A DNA stretch of 64,000 nucleotides from Myxococcales bacterium (GCA_016720595.1 JADKKI010000032.1:124001-188000), one strand, 5' to 3'. Counted from the stretch's first letter, positions 36,066 to 48,098 are shown. Made by a program: numbers and translations. The notes: a model not told the origin generated them from the sequence alone.

Positions 36066-36674
36066 CTACGCGCGCGCGTGCTTGTTGCCCTTGATGCGGG
36101 CTTCTTCGTCTTTGCGGCGCTTCATCACTTCCGTGATGGTGCTCGCCTTCTTCAGCTTGTCCGTGATCGTCTTCTCGTCCACGGGATAGTCCGTGCGGAA
36201 CACGAGCCCGTCGTCGAACAGCTGCTCGCGAGCAGCCTCGTCGTCGAGGTACTTGGTGACCTTCTTGCCCTTGTAGTCGAGCTTGGGAAGCGTCGGGACC
36301 TTGCTCTCGAGCCAGGTCATCAGCTCGCCCATCACGGACTTGCACAGGGTCAGGTTGTCGTCGAGGCTCTCGAACAGCTCCGGGAACCGTCCTCGGAACG
36401 CGTCCTCGTCCTCTCCCTTGCCCAGGGCTTGCGCGAGGGCAAGGCGGAGCAGCAACGCGTCATCGGCGAAGCTCACCACGGTATCGTTACGATCCGCGAT
36501 GAAGTCATTGGGGGACACGACGTAGGCCACCACGCCGGCTGCGACTTCGCGCACCGGGCGGGGGAGGTTCTCGTCGTCCATCGCGTCAAACGCGATCTTG
36601 AGATCGTGGGGGAGGGAAACTATCCAACCACGCACTAACTCGACGAACTTCGACTCCGCTGCAGCAGTACTCAC
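36066..36674 (-). CDS. DUF1232 domain protein
   Basis: The 202-residue product has the DUF1232 core VREVAAGVVAYVVSPNDFIADRNDTVVSFADDALLLRLAL, with the conserved Y-x-x-S-P-x-D-x-I-x-D pattern. An unusual lysine-rich C-terminal part follows (LDYKGKKVTKYLDDEAAREQLFDDGL ... KRRKDEEARIKGNKHARA). The function of DUF1232 is unknown; many members are membrane associated. The GTG start at 36674 removes a long non-homologous leader, and a hairpin sits 13 bases before it. Its 3' end faces murI. Confidence 0.8.
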   Translation of the reverse strand: MSTAAAESKFVELVRGWIVSLPHDLKIAFDAMDDENLPRPVREVAAGVVAYVVSPNDFIADRNDTVVSFADDALLLRLALAQALGKGEDEDAFRGRFPELFESLDDNLTLCKSVMGELMTWLESKVPTLPKLDYKGKKVTKYLDDEAAREQLFDDGLVFRTDYPVDEKTITDKLKKASTITEVMKRRKDEEARIKGNKHARA

Positions 36675-36687
36675 GAGGATTTGCGTA

Positions 36688-36702
36688 CCCCGCGGAGCGG
36701 GG
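36688..36702 (-). promoter_or_regulatory. Short perfect hairpin in the DUF1232 leader
   Basis: CCCCGC and GCGGGG flank a 3-base loop, 13 bases before the GTG start. It would form in the 5' UTR on the minus strand and could limit initiation. No other element was found in the 149 bp between this gene and the divergent one at 36824. Confidence 0.3.
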
Positions 36703-36823
36703 CCTCCAATAAAGCTTCGAGATTGAAGCCCGAAGGGAAGTGAGTACCAACCTCGCGAAGGAATTACAAGCCTGGGGCTCCGCCAAGCCCAATCCCCTGC
36801 ACCCGTGCTAACCTCGGCCAGCG

Positions 36824-38653
36824 GTGGCCAAGCGTTCACCCATCCTCGGCTACAACCACAACGTCCTGTATCGCGGCCTGGTCTTTCACGTCCAGACCGA
36901 GGACTCGGGGCAGCTGAGCCCCCATCTATTCACGCACCTGTTCCACGGGGGCGTGATCATCTCGACCCGCAAGCTCGTCTATGACGCCGGCTCGGCGGAG
37001 GACGCGATCAAGGGCCTGATGCAGTCCCAGCACAAGATCGTGCTGAAGGACCTCAAGCGCGGCACGTTCGACGACAAGATCGACGTCTACCTGGTGGGGA
37101 CAGAGGGCCTGCTCCCCCGCACGTCGCCGGCCGGCTCCGCCGAGGTCGCCCCTCCCTCCGCAGATCTGCAGGCACGCCCGTCCGCCTCGGACATCCTCCC
37201 GCCCCCCGACGATCTCCCGCGGGTGAGCGCACCCGAGATCACGATCACGCGCCCCGATACCGAGGAGATCGACGCCCTCGATGCGATCGATCCTGTCGAG
37301 CTGATCGAGGATCAGCCGAGCGCTCCGCAGATCACGATCGAGCCACCACCGGCGATTTCTCGCACGGCGACCCCGCCACCAACCCCGCGCACCCAGACCG
37401 CCGATCGCAAGAGCGGTCCCTCGTCGGTCCGGACCAGCCTGGCGCCGCCGCCGCCGCCGTCTCCCGACGAGATCGACCCGCCGACCAACCCCGATGTCGA
37501 TTCGGGGGCGATCGCCGCCTCGCTGAACGCCACCGTCAAGACGACGATGGCAAACCTCGACTCCGCCCCGGAGATCTCGATCAAGCTGGATCTCGAGCCT
37601 GAGCCGATGGCTGAGGACGAGCAGCTGTGGGACCAGCTCGGAGGGCGCACCCGCTCGAAGCACGACACCGACGTGCAGCTGCCCAGCGACGGAGTCCCGG
37701 GCTCGATCGGCGCCATGCCCTCGAGCCCGCAGCCCCGCGCCGCCGATTCGATCCCGCCGGTGCCCGCCCACCGCGCGCCCACGGGGGATCGCGTTCCGGC
37801 CCTCGGCGCCGCCTCGCTTCCCCCCGCCCGGCCGATCTCGCGGCCGCCGTCGCGGCAGGCGATCACACCTCCAGGCGTGGTCTCGCGGCCGATCGCAGCA
37901 TCCGATGATCGCTCCGAGGCGGTCGAGATCTATGCGCCGCCGCCCAGCTCCGCCGATCCGCCCCCGGGCGAGCGCGCCGAGCGTCCCGGCCAGTACGCGC
38001 AGCACAAGAAGCCCACCGGCAACAAACCGCCCGAGGTGGTCCGCAGCGATCGCACCGGCTCGATCCCGATCCCTTCCGGGCTCTCTCGCCCCGGCCGCCC
38101 GCCTGGGCTTCCCGTGCCCACGCCGAGCACGGGCCGCACCAACTCGCCCTCCTCGCCGATCCCGACCCGTGCAGCGACCCCATCGTCGCAGCCGAACCTG
38201 CGCTCGCCCTCGCAGCAGCACGCGATCCCGAACCCGCAGCAGGTGAGGTCGCCCTCGCAGCAGCACGCGATCCCGAACCCGCAGCAGGTGAAATCGCCCT
38301 CACAGCAGCACGCGATCCCGAACCCGCAGCAGGTGAGGTCGCCCTCGCAGCAGCATGCGATTCCGCGGGTCAATCCGCCGTCACAGCCGCCTCCGACGTC
38401 GGGCCGGACCCCCACGCCCTCGCGCGTCTCTCCCTCGGGACCCACCTCACGCACCGGCAGCCAGCAGAGCGGCGGTGTCGTGATGACCCGTCCAGCGGTG
38501 ATCGTCGGAGCGCCTGCCAAGCCCGCCGCGCCGCCGCGGGTGCGCAAGGCCCGTGAGGAAGAAGGCCGTGGGTTCGGGCAGGGGCTGATCTCGGAGAAGT
38601 CGCTCGACGAGGTCATCCTCGCGTACCTGTCCGAAGACGCCGACGACAAGTAG
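36824..38653 (+). CDS. Conserved myxobacterial protein with a long disordered Pro/Ser-rich centre
   Basis: The 609-residue product has a conserved N-terminal domain of about 85 residues (ILGYNHNVLYRGLVFHVQTE, LFTHLFHGGVIISTRKLVYD, KGLMQSQHKIVLKDLKRGTFDDKI). A low-complexity Pro/Ser/Ala region of about 450 residues follows, and a short conserved C-terminus (GFGQGLISEKSLDEVILAYLSED). This layout recurs in Myxococcota; its function is not known. The centre includes a 15-residue tandem repeat (SPSQQHAIPNPQQV...). No signal, membrane helix or enzyme motif is seen. It starts with GTG 36824, and glutaredoxin follows 31 bases later on the same strand. Confidence 0.85.
   Translation: MAKRSPILGYNHNVLYRGLVFHVQTEDSGQLSPHLFTHLFHGGVIISTRKLVYDAGSAEDAIKGLMQSQHKIVLKDLKRGTFDDKIDVYLVGTEGLLPRTSPAGSAEVAPPSADLQARPSASDILPPPDDLPRVSAPEITITRPDTEEIDALDAIDPVELIEDQPSAPQITIEPPPAISRTATPPPTPRTQTADRKSGPSSVRTSLAPPPPPSPDEIDPPTNPDVDSGAIAASLNATVKTTMANLDSAPEISIKLDLEPEPMAEDEQLWDQLGGRTRSKHDTDVQLPSDGVPGSIGAMPSSPQPRAADSIPPVPAHRAPTGDRVPALGAASLPPARPISRPPSRQAITPPGVVSRPIAASDDRSEAVEIYAPPPSSADPPPGERAERPGQYAQHKKPTGNKPPEVVRSDRTGSIPIPSGLSRPGRPPGLPVPTPSTGRTNSPSSPIPTRAATPSSQPNLRSPSQQHAIPNPQQVRSPSQQHAIPNPQQVKSPSQQHAIPNPQQVRSPSQQHAIPRVNPPSQPPPTSGRTPTPSRVSPSGPTSRTGSQQSGGVVMTRPAVIVGAPAKPAAPPRVRKAREEEGRGFGQGLISEKSLDEVILAYLSEDADDK
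38204..38367 (+). repeat. 45-bp in-frame tandem repeat, about 3.6 copies
   Basis: Units start at 38204, 38249, 38294 and 38339 and encode S-P-S-Q-Q-H-A-I-P-N-P-Q-Q-V plus Arg or Lys. Near-identity at the DNA level suggests recent slippage or expansion, likely variable between strains. Confidence 0.85.
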
Positions 38654-38684
38654 CCGTTTCGAGACGACGCGGTACGGTGAAGTC

Positions 38685-38969
38685 ATGGCCGCGGACGTCA
38701 AGATGTACACGCGTCGCTGGTGTGGCTACTGCACGGCAGCCGAACGGCTGCTCGATGCAAAGGGCGTCGAGTTCGAGAACATCGACGTCACCGGCAACCA
38801 GGAGAAGCGGCGGTGGCTCGTCGAGGTCACCAGCGGTCGAACGACGGTGCCGCAGATCTTCATCAACGGCGAATCGATCGGTGGCTATGACGAGCTCAAG
38901 GCGCTCGAGCGTCGCGGTGATCTCGACAAGCTGCTCGCCGCACCTCCGTCGTCGCAGCCCGCGACCTGA
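38685..38969 (+). CDS. Glutaredoxin
   Basis: The 94-residue thioredoxin-fold protein reduces disulphides with glutathione or a similar thiol. The active site is RWCGYCTAAERLL (CxxC at residues 13-16), with the cis-Pro in TTVPQIFINGESIGGYDEL and the glutathione-binding GGYDEL. It matches GrxC-type glutaredoxins in length. ATG 38685 is the only reasonable start. The DNA immediately after the stop contains a 20-30 base G-rich tract (about 38984-39013). Confidence 0.93.
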   Translation: MAADVKMYTRRWCGYCTAAERLLDAKGVEFENIDVTGNQEKRRWLVEVTSGRTTVPQIFINGESIGGYDELKALERRGDLDKLLAAPPSSQPAT

Positions 38970-38983
38970 GGCCCTCGCAGTCC

Positions 38984-39013
38984 GCGGGCGGGGGGCCCGG
39001 GGGGGGGGGCCGC
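38984..39013. other. Short G/C homopolymer tract between convergent genes
   Basis: The 3' ends of grx and the minus-strand gene at 39014 are separated by runs of G with a few C and no A or T. It resembles the longer GC-only tracts at 6.3 and 62.7 kb and may hide a hairpin terminator or a consensus error. Confidence 0.6.
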
Positions 39014-39931
39014 TCAGAGATCGTCTTCGGGCTCGGGCTCGTCGAGCTTCGGGTAGTCCTTGAGATAGCCGGTCATCCACTCCGCGAGCTTGGGCATCGC
39101 GACGTCGAGGCGGTGACTGCCCTCGCGCTCCTTGGCCTGCCGCCACGCGAACATCGCGTCGTCGTGCTCGCCGCGCTGCGCGTACGCCCACGCGCACAGG
39201 AGCAGGAGATCGCGCCCGGCGGTCATCGAGAGGCCCTTGCGCATCCGATCGTAGAGCTCGCTGTCCTCGATCTCGAGCTTGCCCTCGGCCACGCCGAGGT
39301 GCATCTGCGCGATCCAGTACGAGAGCTTGAGCACCTCGCCTTGCGGCACGCCGCCCCGGGCATCGAGGATGTTCCGCGCCTCCTTGGTGCGACCCAGCGA
39401 GGTCAGGAGGTTGATCTCCGTGTAGTACGAGAACTGGTGCTGGATCAGCCGCGGCGATAGTCGACCGCGCGCCTTCCGCACCCGCTCGAGCGCGAGCTCG
39501 CCTTTGCCATCGAGGGCATCCGCGATCGCCACGCGGAGCTCGGCGAGGGCGCGGACCCGTCCAGGCGCCCACCACGAGCGCGCCACCGGTTCGGCGAGGG
39601 CGCGACCTGCGAGGGCGTCGCCGTTGGACAGCGCGACACTGGCCTCGTTGACCTTGCCGACCGCGCGCACGGTGCCGATGAACCGGCCGCCGAGCGCGAG
39701 ATAGAACGGGATCAGCAGCGGGAACGACGAGGCCGCCAGCACCACGCCGGCCGCGGTGATGCCCCCGAACGCCACGTACGCCGCCATCTGCCGCGTGCGG
39801 ACGCCCGCGGGATCCTTCACCTCGCCGTCGCGGCCGACGTAGACGAGCTGACCCTTGCCCGCCTTGTCGAGATCGCGCGCGATCATCGGACGAGCGAGCG
39901 CGGTGGAGGGAGGCTTGGGATCTTCGGCCAT
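39014..39931 (-). CDS. Membrane protein with TPR-like C-terminal region
   Basis: The 305-residue product has one membrane region at about residues 48-85 (AYVAFGGITAAGVVLAASSFPLLIPFYLALGG), possibly a helical hairpin, followed by helical TPR-like sequence (ALAELRVAIADALDGKGELALERVRKARGRL, QFSYYTEINLLTSLGRTKEARNILDARG, AWAYAQRGEHDDAMFAWRQA). The C-terminus is acidic (DEPEPEDDL). No enzyme motif. ATG 39931 begins 1 base after the cysS stop, so the two are co-transcribed. It may be a scaffold at the membrane. The family was not recognised. Confidence 0.85.
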   Translation of the reverse strand: MAEDPKPPSTALARPMIARDLDKAGKGQLVYVGRDGEVKDPAGVRTRQMAAYVAFGGITAAGVVLAASSFPLLIPFYLALGGRFIGTVRAVGKVNEASVALSNGDALAGRALAEPVARSWWAPGRVRALAELRVAIADALDGKGELALERVRKARGRLSPRLIQHQFSYYTEINLLTSLGRTKEARNILDARGGVPQGEVLKLSYWIAQMHLGVAEGKLEIEDSELYDRMRKGLSMTAGRDLLLLCAWAYAQRGEHDDAMFAWRQAKEREGSHRLDVAMPKLAEWMTGYLKDYPKLDEPEPEDDL

Positions 39932-39932
39932 G

Positions 39933-41453
<1,521 letters not shown>

Positions 41454-41472
41454 GAGACTGGTTGTAGCATCC

Positions 41473-44400
41473 TCAGCGCCACCCGAGGCTCTTCGGACCG
41501 CTGCCGGTGACGGCGTTCGACATCCCGTCGAGCCACACGGTCATCTCGTCGGGGCCCTTCGGCAGGGTGAGGGTCCACATGAGGAGACTGGTCGAGGTCT
41601 GGGCCAGGATCCGGCGGCCGTCGCTGGACACCTGGGGCGTGGTGAGCGTGAGGTTGGGCGAGCTGGCGAGGTCCCATCGCTTGTGGTCGGTCAGCGGATC
41701 GATCACCGAGAGCGCGCCACGCTCCTCGATCACGATCATCCCGGTATCGGCGGCCATCGCGGCCTTGGTTCGGCCGAGGGACTCGTCGATGTCGGTGACC
41801 AGATCGGGCAGCGGCAGGTCTACGAGGTACGCCGCTCCGGCATCGCTGAAGGCCACGAGCTTCGTGGTCCCGGTGGTGCCGAGCTCGACGATCGGCTTGC
41901 GCAGGGTGGCGTGCCGCTTCACCGCATCGTCGGGAGTCCAGGCCATCAGCTCGGCGCCCACGGCGAACATCACGGTGCCATCCGGTCCGATGTAGAGCGA
42001 GCTGTTCGGCTTGTGCGGCAGCACGGTGGTCGCCGCCTCTCCGCCGCCGAGCTGCTTGCGCCACAGCGTGCGATCCTTGAACACGGCCGCCACCCACGCG
42101 GGCTGCGAACGGCTCCAGGCGATGCCGATCAGCTCGTCCTTGCGATCGACGAGCATGGTGCGCTGCCCGGTGGTGGCATCGTGCAGCTGGAGCGTGCCCG
42201 TGAACGCCCCGAGCAGCAGCTCGTGATCCGTGGGGAAGCCGACCATGTCCGCGGTGCCGGAGAGCTCCTCCGGCTCCTTGCCGGGCGCGACGAGCTTCGC
42301 GTGGTGCGCGAGATCCACGACCACCGCGAGCTGCCCACCCGGCGCATCCGCAGACGACGTGATCGCGGGCCACGTGGGGAGGGGATGTGACGTGCCGGTG
42401 AGGAGATCGATCCACTGGGCCGGTCCGTCGACGAACGTGGCGATCACGGCATCGCTGCCCACGAGGCGCGCGGTCGCCGGACGCTGCGCGAGCTGCCGCG
42501 GCTCGATCTCGTCGAGGTTCCACACGAGGAGGCGATCATCGATGGCACCGATCACGTAGGGCGAGTGCGGGGACACCGCGATGGTCGTCAGCCGCCCCGT
42601 GGGGATCGACAGGACGTGATCGCCGCGATCGGACAGCACCGCGATCCCGGCCTCGCTCCCCGCGACCATCGTGTCGCCTCGCGCCTCGCCGAGCCCGACC
42701 GGGGCCCCCGCGAGCTGGCGGCGCGGCTTGGAGCTCTCGCGCGAGACGATCGCGACGCCGGTGGGCCCGATCGTGTAGAGGGCGTTGTTGCCATATGCGA
42801 CGAAGAACCGCTGGCCGACCGTGAGCCGGTGGACGATCGTCGGCACGGGGGACATCTGCAGGTCATAGGCCGCCTCGTCGACGAGGGCGGCGAGGTGGCT
42901 CCCGTCGGTGGCCCAGTCCACCCCACCCGTGTGCCCGGTGGCGACCACCTGCGGCGGTTCGGAGGGCTGCGTCCGATCGAGGAGCAGGAGGTCACTCTCG
43001 CCGAACAGCGCGATCCAGCGGCCGTCGGGAGAGGGCGCGAGCTGACTGACTCGCTGGTCGAGCGGCACCTGGAGCGGCTGGGTACCCGCGAGGTCGAGCT
43101 GCCACAGCCCGCCGGTGGTGTCGGTCCAGTACGCGGTGATGCCGACGAGCTCGAGATCGAGGATCGGCGTGGGTACCGTCAGATCGTGGCGCCCTCCGCC
43201 TGCGCGATCGAGGACGGAGAGCTTGGTGTCGTGCCACAGGACGATCTTCCGCTCCTCGTCTGCGAACCGCGCGCGGATCTTGCTGCCGGTCTCTGCGATC
43301 GTCTGCGCCGTGCGCCTGGCGAGATCGTAGATCCGGACCACGCCATCATCGCCGGCGCCGAGAGCCAGCGTGCCATCGCGACTCATCTCGAGTGAATCCA
43401 TTCCGGGAGAGGCCGGTAGGCTCCACGCCACACCACGTGCGCGGGCGGCGGCGCCGAGTGCGCGCACCTCGCGCCAGTGCTTCTCGGCGAGCGGCTTGAC
43501 CATCGCCACGGCGAGGGTGGGGTTGGTGTCCACGACGATCCACGCCTGGCTCAGCGTCAGCTTCTCGTTGCGTTGCTCGGCGAGCGCGCGCTGGAGCTCG
43601 GCGAAGTTCTTGTCCTTGCGTGCGGCCACCGCGGAGGCATCTGCGCGATCTCGTTCGTTGGCGACGCGGAGGTACGCGACCCAGCCGCCGACGATCAAGG
43701 CGAGCACCGCGATCGAGGCGACGATCACCGGCACCTTGTACTTCTTGATGAAGCGCGCCAGCTTCTCGCGCGGGGTGTAGTGGTGGGATGCGACGAGCTG
43801 GCCGGTGAGGAACCGGTTGAGATCGAGCGCGAGCTCGCGCGCATCCTGATAGCGCTGGTCGGGGTCGTGAGCCAGCGCCTTGTCGATGATCGTCGAGAGC
43901 TCCGGAGGCACGCCCGAGACCAGCTCGCCGATCGGCGTCGGAGGCGAGTTGACCGCCGCCTTCATCATCGCGTCCGCGGTGGCCGCATGATGGGGCGGCT
44001 TGCGCGACAGCAGGTGATAGAGCGTGGCGCCGAGCGCATAGACATCGCACCGGGCATCCACGGGCCTGCCGCGGAGCTGCTCTGGCGCCATGAAGCCGGG
44101 AGTGCCGTACACGATGCCGGCGCGCGTCTTCAGCGAGTCCTCGAGATCGACGAGCACGGGCGCTCCGACCTCGTCCTCGACCTCGCCGATCACCTTGGCG
44201 AGGCCCCAATCGATCACGATCGTCTCGCCGAGATCGCCGACCAGGATGTTCGAGGGCTTGATGTCGCGATGCACGATGCCGCGCTCGTGGGCGTGCGCGA
44301 TCGCGTTCGAGGCGGCGACCATGTGCGGGACCAGCGCGAGGCGCGCCTCGAGCGTCTCGCCGGAGGCCACGAACTTCTCGAGTGGCCTGCCGCCGATCTT

Positions 44401-44826
44401 GCGCATCACGTAGTACGGCGAGCCATTCGGTCCCACCCCGGCGTCGTGCACGGGGACGATCGAAGGATGCTCGAGCCGCGCCGTGATCCGGGTCTCGCGG
44501 GCGAACCGCCGCAGCGTGTCCGCATCGAGTGACAGCGCCTCCTTGAGCGCGACCACACGGCCGAGCGTGGTGTCGGTGGCCTCGACGACGCGCCCCATCC
44601 CGCCTCGCGCGATCTCGGGGCCGAGCTCGTACCGCGCCGGTGGCATCGCGGGCGGCGCGCTCGTGCCGGGCGCGTCGTCACCGCGGAGGGTGGGCATCAC
44701 CGGCGGCATCGAGTCCGAAGGGACCTGCCCGCGCGCGAGCTGCATCGTCCCGGGGATGTCCCCGATCTGGTCGAGCTCGACGGGCGTCGGGTGCCCATCG
44801 ACCGTCGGCTTCGGATCCTCCGCCAC
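41473..44826 (-). CDS. Hanks-type Ser/Thr kinase with C-terminal beta-propeller-like region (second paralogue)
   Basis: The 1117-residue protein has a cytoplasmic kinase domain (about residues 60-330): glycine loop ARGGMGRV, Lys in VALKEAL, catalytic HRDIKPSN, and the metal motif as DWG in VIDWGLAK, then [11 protein letters not shown] single membrane helix (about residue 390, [22 protein letters not shown]) leads to about 700 residues of WD40/PQQ-like repeats outside or across the membrane (for example [20 protein letters not shown] and LLVWNLDE). GTG 44826 follows the upstream paralogue's stop by 14 bases. The pair arose by tandem duplication. The DWG form is known in many bacterial kinases and is not by itself proof of inactivity. 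The signal is unknown. Confidence 0.92.
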   Translation of the reverse strand: MAEDPKPTVDGHPTPVELDQIGDIPGTMQLARGQVPSDSMPPVMPTLRGDDAPGTSAPPAMPPARYELGPEIARGGMGRVVEATDTTLGRVVALKEALSLDADTLRRFARETRITARLEHPSIVPVHDAGVGPNGSPYYVMRKIGGRPLEKFVASGETLEARLALVPHMVAASNAIAHAHERGIVHRDIKPSNILVGDLGETIVIDWGLAKVIGEVEDEVGAPVLVDLEDSLKTRAGIVYGTPGFMAPEQLRGRPVDARCDVYALGATLYHLLSRKPPHHAATADAMMKAAVNSPPTPIGELVSGVPPELSTIIDKALAHDPDQRYQDARELALDLNRFLTGQLVASHHYTPREKLARFIKKYKVPVIVASIAVLALIVGGWVAYLRVANERDRADASAVAARKDKNFAELQRALAEQRNEKLTLSQAWIVVDTNPTLAVAMVKPLAEKHWREVRALGAAARARGVAWSLPASPGMDSLEMSRDGTLALGAGDDGVVRIYDLARRTAQTIAETGSKIRARFADEERKIVLWHDTKLSVLDRAGGGRHDLTVPTPILDLELVGITAYWTDTTGGLWQLDLAGTQPLQVPLDQRVSQLAPSPDGRWIALFGESDLLLLDRTQPSEPPQVVATGHTGGVDWATDGSHLAALVDEAAYDLQMSPVPTIVHRLTVGQRFFVAYGNNALYTIGPTGVAIVSRESSKPRRQLAGAPVGLGEARGDTMVAGSEAGIAVLSDRGDHVLSIPTGRLTTIAVSPHSPYVIGAIDDRLLVWNLDEIEPRQLAQRPATARLVGSDAVIATFVDGPAQWIDLLTGTSHPLPTWPAITSSADAPGGQLAVVVDLAHHAKLVAPGKEPEELSGTADMVGFPTDHELLLGAFTGTLQLHDATTGQRTMLVDRKDELIGIAWSRSQPAWVAAVFKDRTLWRKQLGGGEAATTVLPHKPNSSLYIGPDGTVMFAVGAELMAWTPDDAVKRHATLRKPIVELGTTGTTKLVAFSDAGAAYLVDLPLPDLVTDIDESLGRTKAAMAADTGMIVIEERGALSVIDPLTDHKRWDLASSPNLTLTTPQVSSDGRRILAQTSTSLLMWTLTLPKGPDEMTVWLDGMSNAVTGSGPKSLGWR

Positions 44827-44840
44827 GTGCGGAGTATAGG

Positions 44841-47800
44841 TCACTCCCAGGTCAGGGCGGCAGCTCCCGCGGGTGCGCGCGCATTGGTCAGCGATTCGAG
44901 GAACACTGCGGTCTCGTCGGGCGTTCGCGGTGGTGCCAGGTTCCACATCAGGAGGTCCTCGCCCATCGCGAACACGCGCCCGCCATCGGCCGACATCGTG
45001 GCGTTGACGAACGGCATGTTGTTCGAGCGCGCGAGCACCCAGCGCACCGAGGTGAGTGGATCGGTGGCGAGGATCGATCCCGAGTTATCGAGCACGAGCG
45101 CGAGCTCCCCCGAGACCGACATCGAGCCGATGCGCGTGCCTGGAGCGAGCCGGCTGGTGACGTTGTTCGGCACATCGAGGCGCACGTCGAACCCCGAATC
45201 GTCATCGGTGAGGACCAGCACGTGGTCGTCGTCGAGCAGGAAGGCGCGGAACATCATGCGCGGCAACGTGGCGTGAAGCTCGATCGATCCATCGACCCGC
45301 CAGCGCTTGAGCTCCAAGCCCTCGGCATAGAACACGTCGCCTGCCTTGCTGATGAACGACCACTCGACCTTCGAGCTCGTGACGATGGACTCGTCGCGTT
45401 GGCTCTGGGCGTCGAATCGCCAGATCGTTCCATCCACATACAGCGCGCTCAGCCACCGGCCTGCACGGTCAGACGTGATCGCGATCGGCAGAGCCGGATG
45501 CTGGAACATCCGCCGCGGCTGGTACCCGGGTGGATCGTGGATCAAGATCTCGCCCGTCGTCGATGCGACGAGCAGACGATCGTGGTCGTCGAAGAACCCG
45601 AGGCGGAACGGCGCGGCGATCGGGATCGTGCCCGGCACGCCACGCCGGAGCAGGCGCGAGCTCGCGGAGTTCGTGATCGTCACCATCACGTCGCCATGGA
45701 GCGAGCCGATCACGCGGATCGGCTCGATGGAGAGTTCGACAGGGACCGAGGTGTGGTCGACGAGATCGATCCACGCACCGGGCTTCTGGAAGTGTTGCGT
45801 GACGAGCTGGTGGGTGCCGACGATCCCGAATCCGGTAGGCCGCTCGATGGGGATAACCTCGGGGATCATCGGCGCGATGTCCCAGGCGAACAGCACGCCT
45901 TCTGCTGCAGCGACGACGTACGGCGAGTTCGGCGCCGCGGCGATCGCATTCATGCTGGACGCCGGTGCGACCAGCGTGACCGCGACCTGTTCGCCGAGGA
46001 CGGTGATCGTCCCGAGCGACGACATCGCGAGGAGCGACTGTCGATAGCCGTGCGCCATCAGCTGCATCGCACCTTCTGCGACCCGCACATCGATCCCGTC
46101 GGGCTTCCGGGCGCTCACCTTGCGCACGAGCCCGAAGCCGCCGGTATAGATGCCATCGCGCACGGTGGCCAGCGCGGTGGGGAAGCGTCCGCCATTGTTC
46201 CCGGTCAGGGTGACGTGCGGAACGTCGTCGACGATCGAGATCTCGATCGTCTTCATGTCCACGATCGCCCCCAGCCGCAGCCCGTCGTCGGCCCAGTCCA
46301 TTAGCATCACGGCACCGTCCGCGACCTTGATCGGTGGCTCGTCGCCGTGCTGGAGCCACAGTGCGTCGCTGCCGTAGGCGACCCACTGTTGGCTGGAGCG
46401 GGCGTTCACCTCCTTGACCACGCCGGCCACCGGGACCTTGCGAAAGGCCGGCTCGTCGAGCGCGCGCACGAACGCCGCCCCCTCGTCGTCGACGTACCAC
46501 ACGCGGGATCCGCGAACGTCGAGCTCGCGGATCCGCCCCTTGGCCTCGAGATCGCGACGAGCGCCCGTGGCCAGATCGACGACGCCGATGTGATCATGGT
46601 CCCAGACGACCAGCCGCTTGTCGTTGTCTGCGAGCAGGGCGCTGAGCTCGCGTTCGAGACGGAGGAGCTCGGTGGTCGTGTGATTCGCCAGATCGTGGCG
46701 TCGCACCACGCCGTCGAGCCCCATCGAGATCACGTGCGTGCCGTCGGCGGTCAGCGCGAGCATCGTGGTGCGCCGAGAGGCTGGGTATCCACGGACCACT
46801 CCCATGGCGCGTGCCGCCAAGCCGATCGCACGGGCTTCGCGCCAGCGCTTGGTTGCGATCGGCTTGATCGTCGCGACCGCGGCCGTGGGGCTGGTCGCCA
46901 GGAGGGCCTGGGCCTGGTTCACGATCAGTTCCTCGTTGCGATCGAGGGCCTGATCGAGCGCCTCGTCTGCACGGTTGCGCTCGCTGATCACGCGGCGGAG
47001 CGCGAGGCTCGCGACCACCGCGATGGCGATCACCGCGATGGAGGAGACGGTCACGGGCACCTTGTGGCGGCGAACGAACCGGAACAGCCGCTCACGGCGC
47101 GAGTACTGGTGCGCCGCGACCAGCTGGCCAGTGAGGAACCGCTGGAGATCCTCGACGAGCGCTCCGGCGTGCGGGTAGCGCGCACGGTCATCGTACGACA
47201 GCGCCTTGTCGAGGATCGTCGCCAGCTCGGCGGGGATTCGAGGTGCGAGCTCGCGGATCGGCTGCGGTGGACCCAGCAGCGCGGCCGCCATCATCTCGTC
47301 GCCGGAGCTCGCGGCATGTGGAGGGCGGCGGGCGAGCACGTAGTAGAGGGTGGCGCCGAGCGCATAGACATCGCTGCGCGCGTCGACGGTCTCGCCGCGC
47401 AGCTGCTCGGGCGACATGAAGCCGGGTGTGCCGAACACGGTGCCGACCCGGGTCCGCAACGAATCGCCGGCCGAGACGACCGGGATCAGAGGTGGTTCGT
47501 CGGGATCATCGGGCTCGTCGACGACCTTCGCGAGGCCCCAATCGATCACCACGGTCTCGCCGAGGCTACCGACCAGGATGTTGGACGGCTTCAGATCGCG
47601 ATGAATCACGCCGCGTTCGTGGGCGTGTGCGATCGCCTGCGCCGCCGCGAGCACGTGTGGCACCAGCGCGAGCCGCGTCTCGAGCTCCTCGGCCTCGACG
47701 ACGAGCTCCTCGAGCGGGCGGCCCGAGACCTTGCGCATCACGTAGAACGGCGTGCCCTCGCGCGAGGTGCCGGCATCGTGGACGGGGACGATCGAAGGGT

Positions 47801-48077
47801 GCTCGAGCCGCGCGGTGATCCGGATCTCTCGCGCGAACCGCCTCCGTGCGTCGGCGTCCTCCGAGAGCGCCTCCTTGAGGGCGACCCGGCGGCCGAGGAG
47901 CGTGTCGGTCGCGTCGACCACGCGGCCCATGCCTCCACGTGCGATCTCCTCGCCGAGCGCATAGCGCGGCGACGGCTCCTCGGGGGAGCCAGCCTCGGGC
48001 TCCGGCGTCGCATCCACGCCGCGCCGCCCCGAGCGCTCGTTGACCGTCGGTGTGGAGTCGACCGGCGCCTTCGCCAT
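44841..48077 (-). CDS. Hanks-type Ser/Thr kinase with C-terminal beta-propeller-like region (first paralogue)
   Basis: The 1078-residue protein is organised like the next gene: kinase domain at about residues 38-310 with [31 protein letters not shown] (DWG for DFG) and GTPGFMSPEQ. A membrane helix follows (VPVTVSSIAVIAIAVVASLAL, near 375), and then repeats of a propeller type (GTHVISMGLDGVVRRHDLA, KRLVVWDHDHIGVVDLA, RWRVDGSIELHATLP). The kinase parts of the two paralogues are very similar, and the propeller parts have diverged, which suggests different ligands. Gene order is membrane protein (49211), this kinase, second kinase, cysS. Confidence 0.93.
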   Translation of the reverse strand: MAKAPVDSTPTVNERSGRRGVDATPEPEAGSPEEPSPRYALGEEIARGGMGRVVDATDTLLGRRVALKEALSEDADARRRFAREIRITARLEHPSIVPVHDAGTSREGTPFYVMRKVSGRPLEELVVEAEELETRLALVPHVLAAAQAIAHAHERGVIHRDLKPSNILVGSLGETVVIDWGLAKVVDEPDDPDEPPLIPVVSAGDSLRTRVGTVFGTPGFMSPEQLRGETVDARSDVYALGATLYYVLARRPPHAASSGDEMMAAALLGPPQPIRELAPRIPAELATILDKALSYDDRARYPHAGALVEDLQRFLTGQLVAAHQYSRRERLFRFVRRHKVPVTVSSIAVIAIAVVASLALRRVISERNRADEALDQALDRNEELIVNQAQALLATSPTAAVATIKPIATKRWREARAIGLAARAMGVVRGYPASRRTTMLALTADGTHVISMGLDGVVRRHDLANHTTTELLRLERELSALLADNDKRLVVWDHDHIGVVDLATGARRDLEAKGRIRELDVRGSRVWYVDDEGAAFVRALDEPAFRKVPVAGVVKEVNARSSQQWVAYGSDALWLQHGDEPPIKVADGAVMLMDWADDGLRLGAIVDMKTIEISIVDDVPHVTLTGNNGGRFPTALATVRDGIYTGGFGLVRKVSARKPDGIDVRVAEGAMQLMAHGYRQSLLAMSSLGTITVLGEQVAVTLVAPASSMNAIAAAPNSPYVVAAAEGVLFAWDIAPMIPEVIPIERPTGFGIVGTHQLVTQHFQKPGAWIDLVDHTSVPVELSIEPIRVIGSLHGDVMVTITNSASSRLLRRGVPGTIPIAAPFRLGFFDDHDRLLVASTTGEILIHDPPGYQPRRMFQHPALPIAITSDRAGRWLSALYVDGTIWRFDAQSQRDESIVTSSKVEWSFISKAGDVFYAEGLELKRWRVDGSIELHATLPRMMFRAFLLDDDHVLVLTDDDSGFDVRLDVPNNVTSRLAPGTRIGSMSVSGELALVLDNSGSILATDPLTSVRWVLARSNNMPFVNATMSADGGRVFAMGEDLLMWNLAPPRTPDETAVFLESLTNARAPAGAAALTWE

Positions 48078-48098
48078 CCCGGTCCAGGGTACAGCGTC

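Noticed and set aside
41473..48077. Pseudokinases because of DWG
   Set aside because: The Lys, HRD and metal Asp are all present; Trp for Phe in this motif is common in bacterial kinases.
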